Shown: positions 56,943 through 64,000 of the stretch, in pieces | Numbering within the stretch: the stretch's first letter is position 1 | How the letters are laid out: each line of letters opens with the position of its first letter | Source of the DNA: Ectopseudomonas toyotomiensis | Lineage (GTDB): Bacteria > Pseudomonadota > Gammaproteobacteria > Pseudomonadales > Pseudomonadaceae | Assembly (NCBI RefSeq): GCF_900115695.1 | Contig: NZ_FOXK01000007.1 | Coordinates: 302,108-366,107, forward strand | Direction of reading: 5' to 3' | Length of the DNA: 64,000 nucleotides | Notes under the pieces: model-generated | Database searches by the model: none | Seen by the model: only the letters and a program-made list of their open reading frames with translations | Told to the model about the DNA's origin: nothing | Position numbers and translations under genes: made by a program

Positions 56943-58471
56943 TCAGTGGTAGTAGCCGGGGCCACGCAGGTTGGCGTGGTCGTCCGGCAGCAGGAGCAGG
57001 TGCTGCTGGGCCAGCGGCAGGTTTTCCAGCCCCTGGCAGGATCGATTCGAGGCTCCTGTAACTGCACGCGCCGAGGCTGAGGGCGCGACGGCAGGCCAAC
57101 TCCAAGCGCACTTCGCCACGGGTCTTGCCCAGGCGCAGGATGCCCAGGCAGGAGCGGTAACCTTGGGTCGGGTGGATTCGCCGTTCGAGGATGTGTTCGA
57201 TCACGCCGGCAGTGTTCGGCCCGGTCTGCTCGGCCCAGCGGATCAGCCGTTGTGGCGTCCACTCGGCGTGCTCGCGATGGCTCTTGGGCATGTGCTCGGT
57301 CTGCGTGCTGTGCCGCTCCTTGTGCGGTGAACGCAGGTGGCTGGCCACCCGCTGATTGGCGTGGAAGCATTCGACTGTGCGCGCCGTCAGGCGTACCTCC
57401 AGTTGCTTTTTCACAAGTTGATACGGCACCGAGTAGTAATGCCCATCGACCTCGACGTGGTAGTCGATGTGCACCCGCGCCTTCTTCCACTCGGCATAGA
57501 CGTAGGGCTGTTCCGGCAGCGAGCGTAGCGCCGGACGATCCAACGGCCTCGAAGGCCGAGTGCCGGGAGCCCGGCAGCTTGCGAAACGGGCGTTGGTTGA
57601 GCCGCTCCAGCAGCACTGCAATGGCCGTATTGAGTTCGTCCAGGGAGAAGAACTGGCGGTTGCGCAGGGCGGCAAGGATCCAGCGCTCCACCACCTGCAC
57701 GCCAACCTCGGCCTTGGCCTTGTCGCGCGGCTTACGGGCCCGCGCCGGCACCACCGCCACGCCATAGTGCTCGGCCAGGTCACGGTAGCTGGGGTTGATG
57801 TCCGGCTTGTAGCGATGGCTCTTGCTCACCGCGCTGCGCAGGTTGTCCGGCACCACGATTTCCGGCACGCCGCCGAGGAAGGCGAAGCAGCGCGCGTGGG
57901 AGCCCAGCCAGTCCGGTAACTGCTGCGACCAGGTGGCTTCGGCGAAGGTGTAGCTGGAGGCGCCGAGCACCGCGACGAACACCTGTGCCTGGCGGATCTC
58001 GCCACTGTGGCGGTCGATCACCGGCACCGTCTGACCAGCGTAGTCGACGAACAGCTTCTCGCCGACGCGATGCTCCTGACGCATCACCACATCCAGTTTG
58101 CCCTGCCAGGCCCGGTAGTGCTCACAGAACCAGCTGTACTGAAAGCCCTGCGGCTGGCTCAGGCGGTACTCCTGCCAGAGCAGCGCCAGAGTCACGCCGG
58201 GGCGGCGCAGTTCGGCATGCACCCAAGACCAATCGGGCAGTGGACGCTGCTCGCTGGGCACTGCCGGGGCCGGCGGGAACAGCTGCTGTTCCAGCTGGGC
58301 ATCGGACAACGAGCAGGGCCAGGCTAGACCGCTGGCGGCAAAGCGGTTGAGGTAATCGCCGACGGTGACACGACCGACCTGCACACTGACCGCAATCTGG
58401 CGAGCCGATAGCCCGACCTCGAACTTGAGACGTAGTACTTCGCGAATCTTACGCATGGATAAACGCTCCAC
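56943..58471 (-). pseudogene. istA: IstA transposase with two frameshifts
   Basis: The gene starts with a GTG (MERLSMRKIREVLRLKFEVG) and encodes the HTH and DDE core (KLFVDYAGQTVPVIDRHSG, PEIVVPDNLRSAVSK). Frame is lost twice: near 57544 an extra base follows SRHSAFEA, and the sequence resumes as LDRPALRSLPEQPYVYAEWK in another frame; near 57040 it is lost again after YRSLESIL and resumes as QGLENLPLAQQHLLLLPDDH, to a TGA at 56943-56945. Each piece fits IstA well, so the gene was intact recently or the breaks are sequencing errors. istB follows 17 bases later. Confidence 0.8.
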
Positions 58472-58541
58472 GACGACCTCTCTGCTTCGAAAAAGAGGTC
58501 GATGGTAGTGAAGAAATCCTGCGTTGCTGCCTGCCTGGAAA

Positions 58542-58656
58542 GTGTCCGGATGGCCGTGGAATCGGTGTCCGGATGCTCGTGGAATGAGTGTCCGAATCAG
58601 CGTGGAATCACTGTCCGGATGTGCGTGGAATGAGTGTCCGAGTCAGCATGGAATCC
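58542..58656. repeat. Right end of the IS21 element: five 23-bp terminal repeats
   Basis: Copies of GTGTCCGGATG-nn-CGTGGAAT start at 58542, 58565, 58588, 58611 and 58634, exactly 23 bases apart, with minor changes. These are the transposase-binding repeats upstream of istA and mark the right edge of the island's mobile DNA. Confidence 0.85.
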
Positions 58657-58669
58657 GCAGCTCGACTTT

Positions 58670-58693
58670 GCCCCGGCCTGCCGGGGCTTTTTA
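58670..58693 (+). terminator. Terminator at the island-core boundary
   Basis: GCCCCGG and CCGGGGC form a 7-bp stem around CCTG and are followed by TTTTTATT. No gene ends just before it now, so it probably served a gene displaced by the IS21 insertion or by island entry. Confidence 0.8.
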
Positions 58694-58795
58694 TTCGGTA
58701 GGCATGCAAGGGTTGCACATGCATGTGCTTGATCGCTCAAGCACTCGGGCGGGGCGTCGTATTTGTGTTCAAATGTTAGAAACTCGTTTCACATC

Positions 58796-58856
58796 GCCAG
58801 GAGCCAGGAGCCAGGAGCCAGGAGCCAGGAGCCAGGAGCCAGGAGCCAGGAGCCAG
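58796..58856. repeat. Tandem array of GAGCCAG (about 8.7 copies)
   Basis: Eight perfect 7-bp units run from 58801 to 58856, preceded by a partial GCCAG. The array lies about 165 bases before the CNNM-type gene in a 327-base gap with no gene. A TATAAT at 58922 could be the -10 of that gene, but no good -35 stands 16-18 bases ahead of it. Confidence 0.9.
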
Positions 58857-59020
58857 GATCTATGGGCCTGTGTGAGACTTTCAGCATTGATCGTCAAAGT
58901 GGCCTTGGGCTTGGGAAGGAATATAATGGAGGCCCTTTGTCACTTCGGATCCATTGTGGACACATCAAGCCCCAGCGGTTGTAGACGCTCTTCTGAAACA
59001 AAAAATGATGAGGTGATGCG

Positions 59021-60394
59021 GTGATCGAACCGACCCTCACTCTCCTGTTCGGTACCCTCGTTATCCTGGCGATCATTGCGGCAAACGGCTACTTCGTCGC
59101 CCAGGAATTCGCCTATATGGCCGTCGATCGTACGCGACTCGCAGTACTGGCCGCCGACGGCAATGCCTCCGCCAAGCGCGCTCTTGAAGTGACGAAGCGA
59201 ACCAGCTTCATGCTGTCGGGTGCCCAGTTGGGCATCACCGTGACAGGTCTGCTGGTCGGTTTCGTGGCTGAGCCATTGGTTGGTCAGTCGCTCGGTGTTC
59301 TGCTGGGCGGGGTAGGCATTCCGGCAGAGGTTGGCGTAACAGTCGGCACGCTGCTTGCCCTGGTGGTTGCCACGATTATCCAGATGATTTTTGGCGAGCT
59401 CTATCCGAAGAACCTGGCAATCGCTAATGCCGATCCTCTGGCCAGAGGTCTTGCGCGCTCAACCCTGATTTACCTGACGGTATTCGGTTGGTTGATTGGC
59501 TTTTTCGACAAGTCCGCCAACCTGTTCCTGCGCCTGCTGCGTATCGAGCCCGTGCATGATCTGGATGTAAGCGTCTCGGCTGATGACTTGCCGCGCATTA
59601 TTTCTGACTCGCGTGACAGTGGAGATCTTCCCGTAGAGCTCTCGCTGATGCTGGATCGTATTCTTGACTTCCCCCAGCAGGACGTCGAACACGCCATGAT
59701 TCCGAGGTCACAGGTTGACTGGCTCACACCTGAGACGACGTTGCTTAAACTGCGTGAACTCATGGCCAGTGGTCATACCCGCTACCCGGTCATCCATGAA
59801 GATACCCCTGTCGGTGTCGTTCACCTCACGGATGTTCTGTTGCGACTATTAGCTGGGGATACTGAAGACACGGTTGAATCGGTGATGAGACCGGCCACCG
59901 TCATTCCTACCCTCATGGCGCTGCCGGATGCTCTTGCTGAATTGATTCAGACCAACAACCAACTAGCCTGCGTCATCGATGAATACGGCAGCTTCGTCGG
60001 CGTACTGACTCTTGAGGATCTCGCCGAGGAAATCGTCGGCGAAATTACCGATGAGCATGACGAAGATAATGCCGACCCGGTCATGCCCGGCGGTGAAGGC
60101 ATCTGGATCATGGATGGCGATGTGCACCTGGACGAAGTCGAACGTGCGCTCGGCTATGACCTGCCTCATGAAGAGGTTGAAACCATCGCTGGTTTGTTGA
60201 TCGCGGAGCTGGGTGCTTTGCCCGCCGAAGGCGACATCGTGACGATAACCTTGCCTGAGGATCCCTCGGAGCTGGTTGCCGATCTGCCCGTGGAGCGTCA
60301 GCTAGTGATCGAAGTGCTGCGGGTTGAACGCTATGTGCCGACCCAGGTGCGTGTCACGCTTGTCGAGACGATTAAGCAGGAGGAAGCGCAATGA
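59021..60394 (+). CDS. CNNM/CorC-type membrane transporter (DUF21-CBS-CorC domains)
   Basis: The 457-residue protein begins at a GTG. The DUF21 membrane domain (to about 190) has helices such as LLFGTLVILAIIAANGYFVA and contains GAQLGITVTGLLVGF. Paired CBS domains follow (about 205-330, MIPRSQVDWLTPETTLLKLR and ACVIDEYGSFVGVLTLEDL). The C-terminal CorC_HlyC domain has GGEGIWIMDGDVHLDEVERA. The family exports Mg2+ (or Co2+) in exchange for Na+. It overlaps a second, shorter member by four bases. Confidence 0.9.
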   Translation: MIEPTLTLLFGTLVILAIIAANGYFVAQEFAYMAVDRTRLAVLAADGNASAKRALEVTKRTSFMLSGAQLGITVTGLLVGFVAEPLVGQSLGVLLGGVGIPAEVGVTVGTLLALVVATIIQMIFGELYPKNLAIANADPLARGLARSTLIYLTVFGWLIGFFDKSANLFLRLLRIEPVHDLDVSVSADDLPRIISDSRDSGDLPVELSLMLDRILDFPQQDVEHAMIPRSQVDWLTPETTLLKLRELMASGHTRYPVIHEDTPVGVVHLTDVLLRLLAGDTEDTVESVMRPATVIPTLMALPDALAELIQTNNQLACVIDEYGSFVGVLTLEDLAEEIVGEITDEHDEDNADPVMPGGEGIWIMDGDVHLDEVERALGYDLPHEEVETIAGLLIAELGALPAEGDIVTITLPEDPSELVADLPVERQLVIEVLRVERYVPTQVRVTLVETIKQEEAQ

Positions 60395-61407
60395 ATGATC
60401 CTCTGATCGTCACGTTGGTGACCATCGCCCTCATCGTGCTCAGCGCAATCTTCGTCATCATCGAGTTCGCATTGCTCGGTGCGCGCCGTCACCGTCTCGA
60501 AGAGCTGGCGCCTACCAGCAGCTCTGCACGCGCCGCGTTGCGCGGCATGAACGACCTGACCCTGATGCTGGCTGGTGCTCAGCTGGGCATCACGTTCTGT
60601 ACCTTCGCACTGGGCGCCGTGACCAAGCCTGCTGTCGACAACTGGCTCGGCCCGCTGCTGATCGTCTGGGGCGTTCCCGAGTGGGCGGCGGGTGGTGCGT
60701 CCTTCGCGCTTGCGCTCTTCGTGGTGACTTTCCTGCACCTGGTCGTTGGCGAGATGGCACCGAAATCCTGGGCGATTGCGCACCCGGAACGTTCGGCACT
60801 GGCCGTGGGGCTCATATCACGCGCATACATCTGGCCGTTGCGCCCACTCATGAGTTGGATCAATCGGATTGCGAACCGCTTGGTGAAGGCGTCCGGTGTC
60901 GAACCTGTCGAAAGCGCAGCTGTTGGTGGACGAGACATTGCAACTATCCGACAGCTTGTCGAGCATTCGGCTGAGGTCGGAACGCTCCAGCCAGGCCTTC
61001 AGCAGCAGATATCCAGTCTTATTGACCTCGGCACCTTGCCGATCGAAGAGCTGTTAACGAGTGACGCTATCCCGGTCCACGTCACGTTCGATGCGTCCGT
61101 AGCGGATGTACGTGCCATCGCCGCCCAGTCAGGCCATCTGCGCATCCTGATTCTCGGTGCTAGCGACAAGCTGCCTCTGGTCGTTCATCTGCGCGACACG
61201 CTGCTTGAGCCTGATACGCGTCCAGCGCGGGAAATCGCCCGCCAGGTTTTCGTTCTGGACGCTAAAAAGCCGGTCTATGAGTCCCTGGCGCTCATGCGTA
61301 AGTCGAGCGTTCAGCTTGCCGTGGTCATGCAAGACGGACAGTTGAAAGGGGTGGTAACGCTCGCCGACATACTGGAGCGCATATTGCCCCTTGCGACCGC
61401 CTCCTAG
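60391..61407 (+). CDS. Second CNNM-type membrane protein (DUF21-CBS, no CorC_HlyC domain)
   Basis: The 338-residue protein has a DUF21 domain (VTLVTIALIVLSAIFVIIEF, LMLAGAQLGITFCTFALGAV, then GEMAPKSWAIAHPE) and two CBS motifs (EELLTSDAIPVHVTFDASVA, VMQDGQLKGVVTLADILERI), ending without the CorC_HlyC tail of its neighbour. It starts inside the stop codon region of the first gene (ATGA), so the two are translated together and may form a heterodimer. Confidence 0.88.
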   Translation: MNDPLIVTLVTIALIVLSAIFVIIEFALLGARRHRLEELAPTSSSARAALRGMNDLTLMLAGAQLGITFCTFALGAVTKPAVDNWLGPLLIVWGVPEWAAGGASFALALFVVTFLHLVVGEMAPKSWAIAHPERSALAVGLISRAYIWPLRPLMSWINRIANRLVKASGVEPVESAAVGGRDIATIRQLVEHSAEVGTLQPGLQQQISSLIDLGTLPIEELLTSDAIPVHVTFDASVADVRAIAAQSGHLRILILGASDKLPLVVHLRDTLLEPDTRPAREIARQVFVLDAKKPVYESLALMRKSSVQLAVVMQDGQLKGVVTLADILERILPLATAS

Positions 61408-61603
61408 CCGGCTCCCTGGTCTGCCCATCAGCAGAACTCCGGTGTGCAAGTGATCAGGCGTGTGCTGGCAGAGCATGCCGTTGTTAAAGCCTGATGCATC
61501 AGCAACGTCTGGCTTGTTGTTCTTGCAGCACAGGGGGGTTAGCTTCCGCTGGCTACCCCTCCTGCAGCCTGTTCCCGATGCATGAGATGGACCTGCGATT
61601 GCG

Positions 61604-62017
61604 ATGATAGAAACCTTGGTGATGCAGGCAGCAACGGGCTTTGGTCTCGGCCAGCTACCGTTCATGCCCGGAACCTTCGGTTCGTTGCTTGGTTTGCCTC
61701 TGGCCTGGTGGTTATTGGGGCGCTCTCCGAAGCGGCAGGCCCTCATCGCGGTGATGCTACTAGCACTCGCTTTGCCGCTCTGCCATTGGGCTTCGTTGTG
61801 GCTGGGAGGCGGGGATGTTCCACAGATCGTTGCAGACGAGTACCTGGTGTTTCCGGTCTCGATGATCGGGCTCGCTTCAATGCGCCGCCCCTGGATGTTC
61901 CTGATAGCGTTCGTACTCTTTCGCGTGTTCGATGCCCTAATGGCGGCTGTTTACACCTGGATTGTTATCGCTCTGGGTGTTCGTGTGAGTCGACATTTTC
62001 GACGGATTCAGCGTTGA
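61604..62017 (+). CDS. PgpA-like phosphatidylglycerophosphatase
   Basis: The 137-residue membrane protein has GFGLGQLPFMPGTFGSLLGL and IVADEYLVFPV followed by LFRVFDALM, the PgpA signature. It dephosphorylates phosphatidylglycerol phosphate in the inner membrane. It is shorter and more divergent than the usual PgpA (about 165 residues), and the ExVGQ-like segment is replaced by LVFPVSM, so it may be a second, specialised copy. The 196-base gap ahead contains a GGGG...CCCC hairpin. Confidence 0.75.
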   Translation: MIETLVMQAATGFGLGQLPFMPGTFGSLLGLPLAWWLLGRSPKRQALIAVMLLALALPLCHWASLWLGGGDVPQIVADEYLVFPVSMIGLASMRRPWMFLIAFVLFRVFDALMAAVYTWIVIALGVRVSRHFRRIQR

Positions 62018-62144
62018 GCGTGTCCTATGGTTACACGAAGACACACAGCTTTCAGGGCTCTGATAATAAGTGATCTGCAGCTGAAGTTTGGGTGCGTGCA
62101 AGTCCTACCGAAATGGCTCCTTGATGTTGCTTTGAAGAGAAAAA

Positions 62145-62182
62145 AAAGAAATCTCGCACCGAGCGGTGCGAGATTTCTTTAA
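62145..62182. terminator. Bidirectional terminator
   Basis: AAAGAAATCTCGCACC pairs with GGTGCGAGATTTCTTT (16 bp) around GAGC. It lies between convergent genes and serves both. Confidence 0.9.
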
Positions 62183-62196
62183 CGAGGTGGCTACTG

Positions 62197-62811
62197 TCAT
62201 TCCTCCGGCGGTAGGCCGCATTCGGCCCGCATCTCATTCATCATGTCGAAGCTGATCGGGAAATTTGGATTTTCCTCTTGGATTTCCGCGACCATGGCAT
62301 CGAAGCAGGCTTCAGTACCATGATTGGCATCCTTTGACTTGCTTGCTTTGTAGGGCGCATAGCCCCGTTGTGGGCCGACATCGACGCGATACGCAGTCGT
62401 GTGACCATTGCTGTCATAGTCCAGATACCAGCCCGATTCGACGATGAAATAACCGTTGGCCCCTTTTCCCATCATCGTGCCTTTGGGGAAACCAGGCTGA
62501 TTCGAGATCGTGGCGCAGCCGTATTGGTCGCAGAGTACGTTCAACGAGCCGGGTACTTCCTCCAGCGTCTTGGTGCCGGTCTGGGTGTCGATGAAGGGCA
62601 GGCGTTTGATCCGTGGCGTACGGTCGCCTGCAGGGCGGCAGTCGTAGCTACCGATGCTTCTGTGTTTCGTGGTTGAGCAGCTAAAGACGTTCTCGCCGAC
62701 AACGTAGTCCACCTCACGTTGTTGGGCGGTGGCAACGTTGCTCGCTGTGACGGCAGTGATCAGCGTGGCCGCAAGGCCGAAAACCAGTTTGGGGTTTGTG
62801 GTCAGGTTCAT
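62197..62811 (-). CDS. Exported hypothetical protein, 204 residues
   Basis: The protein starts MNLTTNPKLVFGLAATLITA with a signal peptide cleaved near VATAQQ. The mature part has four cysteines spread through it (FSCSTT, YDCRPAG, NVLCDQYGCATI, plus EACFD and AECGLP), suggesting disulfides in the periplasm. I chose the ATG at 62811 because GGGAG stands seven bases before it; an ATG at 62847 lacks one. The family is unknown to me. Confidence 0.75.
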   Translation of the reverse strand: MNLTTNPKLVFGLAATLITAVTASNVATAQQREVDYVVGENVFSCSTTKHRSIGSYDCRPAGDRTPRIKRLPFIDTQTGTKTLEEVPGSLNVLCDQYGCATISNQPGFPKGTMMGKGANGYFIVESGWYLDYDSNGHTTAYRVDVGPQRGYAPYKASKSKDANHGTEACFDAMVAEIQEENPNFPISFDMMNEMRAECGLPPEE

Positions 62812-62858
62812 GATCGAACTCCCTTCGTATGGTGAGCGGCTGGCCACTCGGTATGGGG

Positions 62859-63203
62859 TTACTTCTTCTTTTTCTTGTAGCGAACGACGATCCGGTTATG
62901 CACCGGGTACTTCTCGATCTCGTAGTCGGGGTTGAAGGTCACTAGGTTGTGCAAGGCAATACTGGTCGCCGAGAGCAATCCGAATGCCCCCGTGACTCCT
63001 CCTGCAAAACTGCCGGCTGCCAGGCCAACGCGGCCTACGGTGTAAACGCGACAGGTCAGTCCGGTGACCTCGATCTTGCTTTCGACCAGGCGAACGGCCT
63101 CGATCAACTTGCCGCTCAGGCCTACGACCTCAAACGACTCTTGGCGGCTGATGAGTTGAGGCAACTTGGCAGTGGCCAAGTCGTCGAATGTCAGTTGTGT
63201 CAT
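62859..63203 (-). CDS. Small protein with a glycine-rich hydrophobic segment
   Basis: The 114-residue protein starts MTQLTFDDLATAKLPQLISR. Residues 55-90 are hydrophobic and Gly/Ala-rich (GLAAGSFAGGVTGAFGLLSA), and the end is strongly basic (RYKKKKK). The middle could span a membrane. It lies 48 bases upstream of the exported-protein gene and is divergent from an XRE regulator. No family is recognised. Confidence 0.65.
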   Translation of the reverse strand: MTQLTFDDLATAKLPQLISRQESFEVVGLSGKLIEAVRLVESKIEVTGLTCRVYTVGRVGLAAGSFAGGVTGAFGLLSATSIALHNLVTFNPDYEIEKYPVHNRIVVRYKKKKK

Positions 63204-63276
63204 GGTGAAGGTCTCGCTTATTGCGCAATGAAGGGTTTTGCAGTGTCGACTTAAATGGATGCGTATCGACTCTATG

Positions 63277-63291
63277 GGTTGGATAACAACC
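63277..63291. promoter_or_regulatory. Small inverted repeat between divergent genes
   Basis: GGTTG-GATAA-CAACC lies in the 148-base gap between the small glycine-rich protein and the XRE regulator. It could be the regulator's operator; the arms are short and this is weak evidence. Confidence 0.3.
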
Positions 63292-63351
63292 TTTGAAGCC
63301 CTTCATGTCAAGAGGATGGCATTCGACCATTCAGGTTGACCTGGAGGGTGT

Positions 63352-63699
63352 ATGCCGAAGTCTGAAGAAACGAACCTGGCCAAAGTAGTGGGCTTGGCGA
63401 TTGCCAGGCAGCGCATGCTGTGCGAGCTGACTCAAGAGCAGGTCGCCGAGCGGCTGGGGATTGGTGGTGAAGCCGTGTCGCGTATCGAGCGTGGCATCGT
63501 GATGCCGAACATCGAGCGCCTGATGCAGTTCGCTGAGATATTCGGTTGTGAGGCTGCGGATCTGCTGACCCAAGCCAGCCACCGGCCTGAAGACCAGGCC
63601 GTGCGTATCAGCCAGATGCTCAATCAACTCACACCGACAGATCGTCAGTTGGTGCTGGAGATGATCGAGCGTCTCACCCAACGCCTGAGTCAGGATTGA
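63352..63699 (+). CDS. XRE-family transcriptional regulator
   Basis: The 115-residue protein has a Cro/C1 HTH: VGLAIARQRMLCELTQEQVA, then GIGGEAVSRIERGIVMPNIE, with a C-terminal helical tail. It has a GGAGGG site ahead. It is divergent from the small glycine-rich gene and probably regulates itself or that gene. Its 3' end overlaps the 3' end of the convergent minus-strand gene by 26 bases. Confidence 0.88.
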   Translation: MPKSEETNLAKVVGLAIARQRMLCELTQEQVAERLGIGGEAVSRIERGIVMPNIERLMQFAEIFGCEAADLLTQASHRPEDQAVRISQMLNQLTPTDRQLVLEMIERLTQRLSQD

Positions 63700-64000
63700 G
63701 TTCAGGTTCAGCTGCCCGGTTAAACAGCGCCCCGCAACGCAGGCACAGGCGGTCGTGTTGCATGAACTGAAAGCGCCGGGCGTCTTGCAGAAAGGGTTGG
63801 TTCTCAGCCCATCGCCGCTGAGCCAGTTCAATCCCTTCCGTCACAAATCCCAGCACCTGTTCCAAGTTGATCGGCTCCACTCCAGGTAATGCAGCCTCTG
63901 GGCCGGAAGGTCGCCGTGCCGCATTCATAAAACCGCCTATGACGCTGGCTAGCATGACCAGCGTGCTGACTGATTCCTTGGACAGCACAGCGGATGATTC
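63674..64000 (-). CDS. Hypothetical protein, cut by the window end (partial)
   Basis: The minus frame is open to the last base. A GTG at 63988 could be the start (MLSKESVSTLVMLASVIGGF), but codons continue upstream, so the N-terminus may lie outside. The tail has a CLRCG motif (DRLCLRCGALFNRAAEPE), perhaps half of a metal site. No family is recognised. Confidence 0.5.
   Translation of the reverse strand, partial: ESSAVLSKESVSTLVMLASVIGGFMNAARRPSGPEAALPGVEPINLEQVLGFVTEGIELAQRRWAENQPFLQDARRFQFMQHDRLCLRCGALFNRAAEPELNPDSGVG

Noticed and set aside
19426..58660. Second attachment site matching the tRNA-Pro 3' end
   Set aside because: I looked for the TTCGAATCACTCCGTCCCGA block elsewhere in the window by eye and did not find it; the island's right boundary therefore rests only on gene content.
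58922..58927. TATAAT as a promoter -10 for the CNNM gene
   Set aside because: No acceptable -35 element at 16-18 bases upstream; kept only as a remark in the repeat entry.
58524..59024. Plus-strand ORF of 166 codons spanning the tandem array
   Set aside because: It runs through the IS21 terminal repeats and the GAGCCAG array (translated as repeated QEPGARS) and shows no family sign. It is an accident of repeat composition.

Overview
The window looks like a chromosome segment of a Pseudomonas of the P. mendocina/oleovorans/stutzeri type. The evidence is a high-GC core and core gene orders that I recall from Pseudomonas: pqqABCDE-peptidase-ercA-ercS, and tRNA-Val-thrS-infC-rpmI-rplT-pheS-pheT-ihfA-MerR regulator-tRNA-Pro. 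The species assignment is inference.

Core left part (1-19.4 kb). The end of an aldehyde dehydrogenase gene precedes the pyrroloquinoline quinone operon (pqqA-E plus a prolyl-oligopeptidase-like gene). An iron-containing alcohol dehydrogenase (ercA-like) and a hybrid histidine kinase (ercS-like) follow; in P. aeruginosa these belong to the ethanol-oxidation regulon. Next come a small membrane protein, a lipoprotein cysteine peptidase with TPR repeats, and a convergent gamma-glutamylputrescine oxidase. After tRNA-Val(GAC) lies the translation block thrS/infC/rpmI/rplT/pheST/ihfA, with an AUU start at infC and a strong terminator or attenuator before pheS. The block ends in tRNA-Pro(GGG).

Accessory island (about 19.4-58.66 kb). 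Directly behind tRNA-Pro is a five-gene operon: a degenerate-PLD/SNF2 helicase, a DUF4391 protein, a UvrD-like helicase, a type III Mod methyltransferase and a Res nuclease-helicase. A 37-codon ORF and two perfect hairpins sit just before res, and one hairpin presents the res ribosome-binding site in its loop. After a terminator and an AlpA-type regulator comes a second set of very large genes (32.1-47.2 kb): a NERD + two kinase-like domains + SF1 helicase protein, an unrecognised 479-aa winged-helix-like protein, a DEDD exonuclease-RecQ-UvrD triple fusion, and a 1111-aa SF2 helicase. I cannot match this second set to a named system; it is the best candidate here for an undescribed anti-phage or anti-plasmid system. 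The rest of the island is a patchwork: an inovirus-type Gp2 gene, an IS5 fragment, a TetR-controlled thioesterase/hydrolase operon, two degraded IS21-family remnants, a BdlA-like chemoreceptor, unknown genes, and a recombinant IS21 element with a doubly frameshifted istA and a truncated istB. No integrase was seen.

Core right part (58.66-64 kb). A 7-bp tandem repeat array precedes two overlapping CNNM/CorC-type membrane protein genes. Then come a PgpA-like phosphatase, an exported protein, a small glycine-rich protein, an XRE regulator and a gene cut by the window end.
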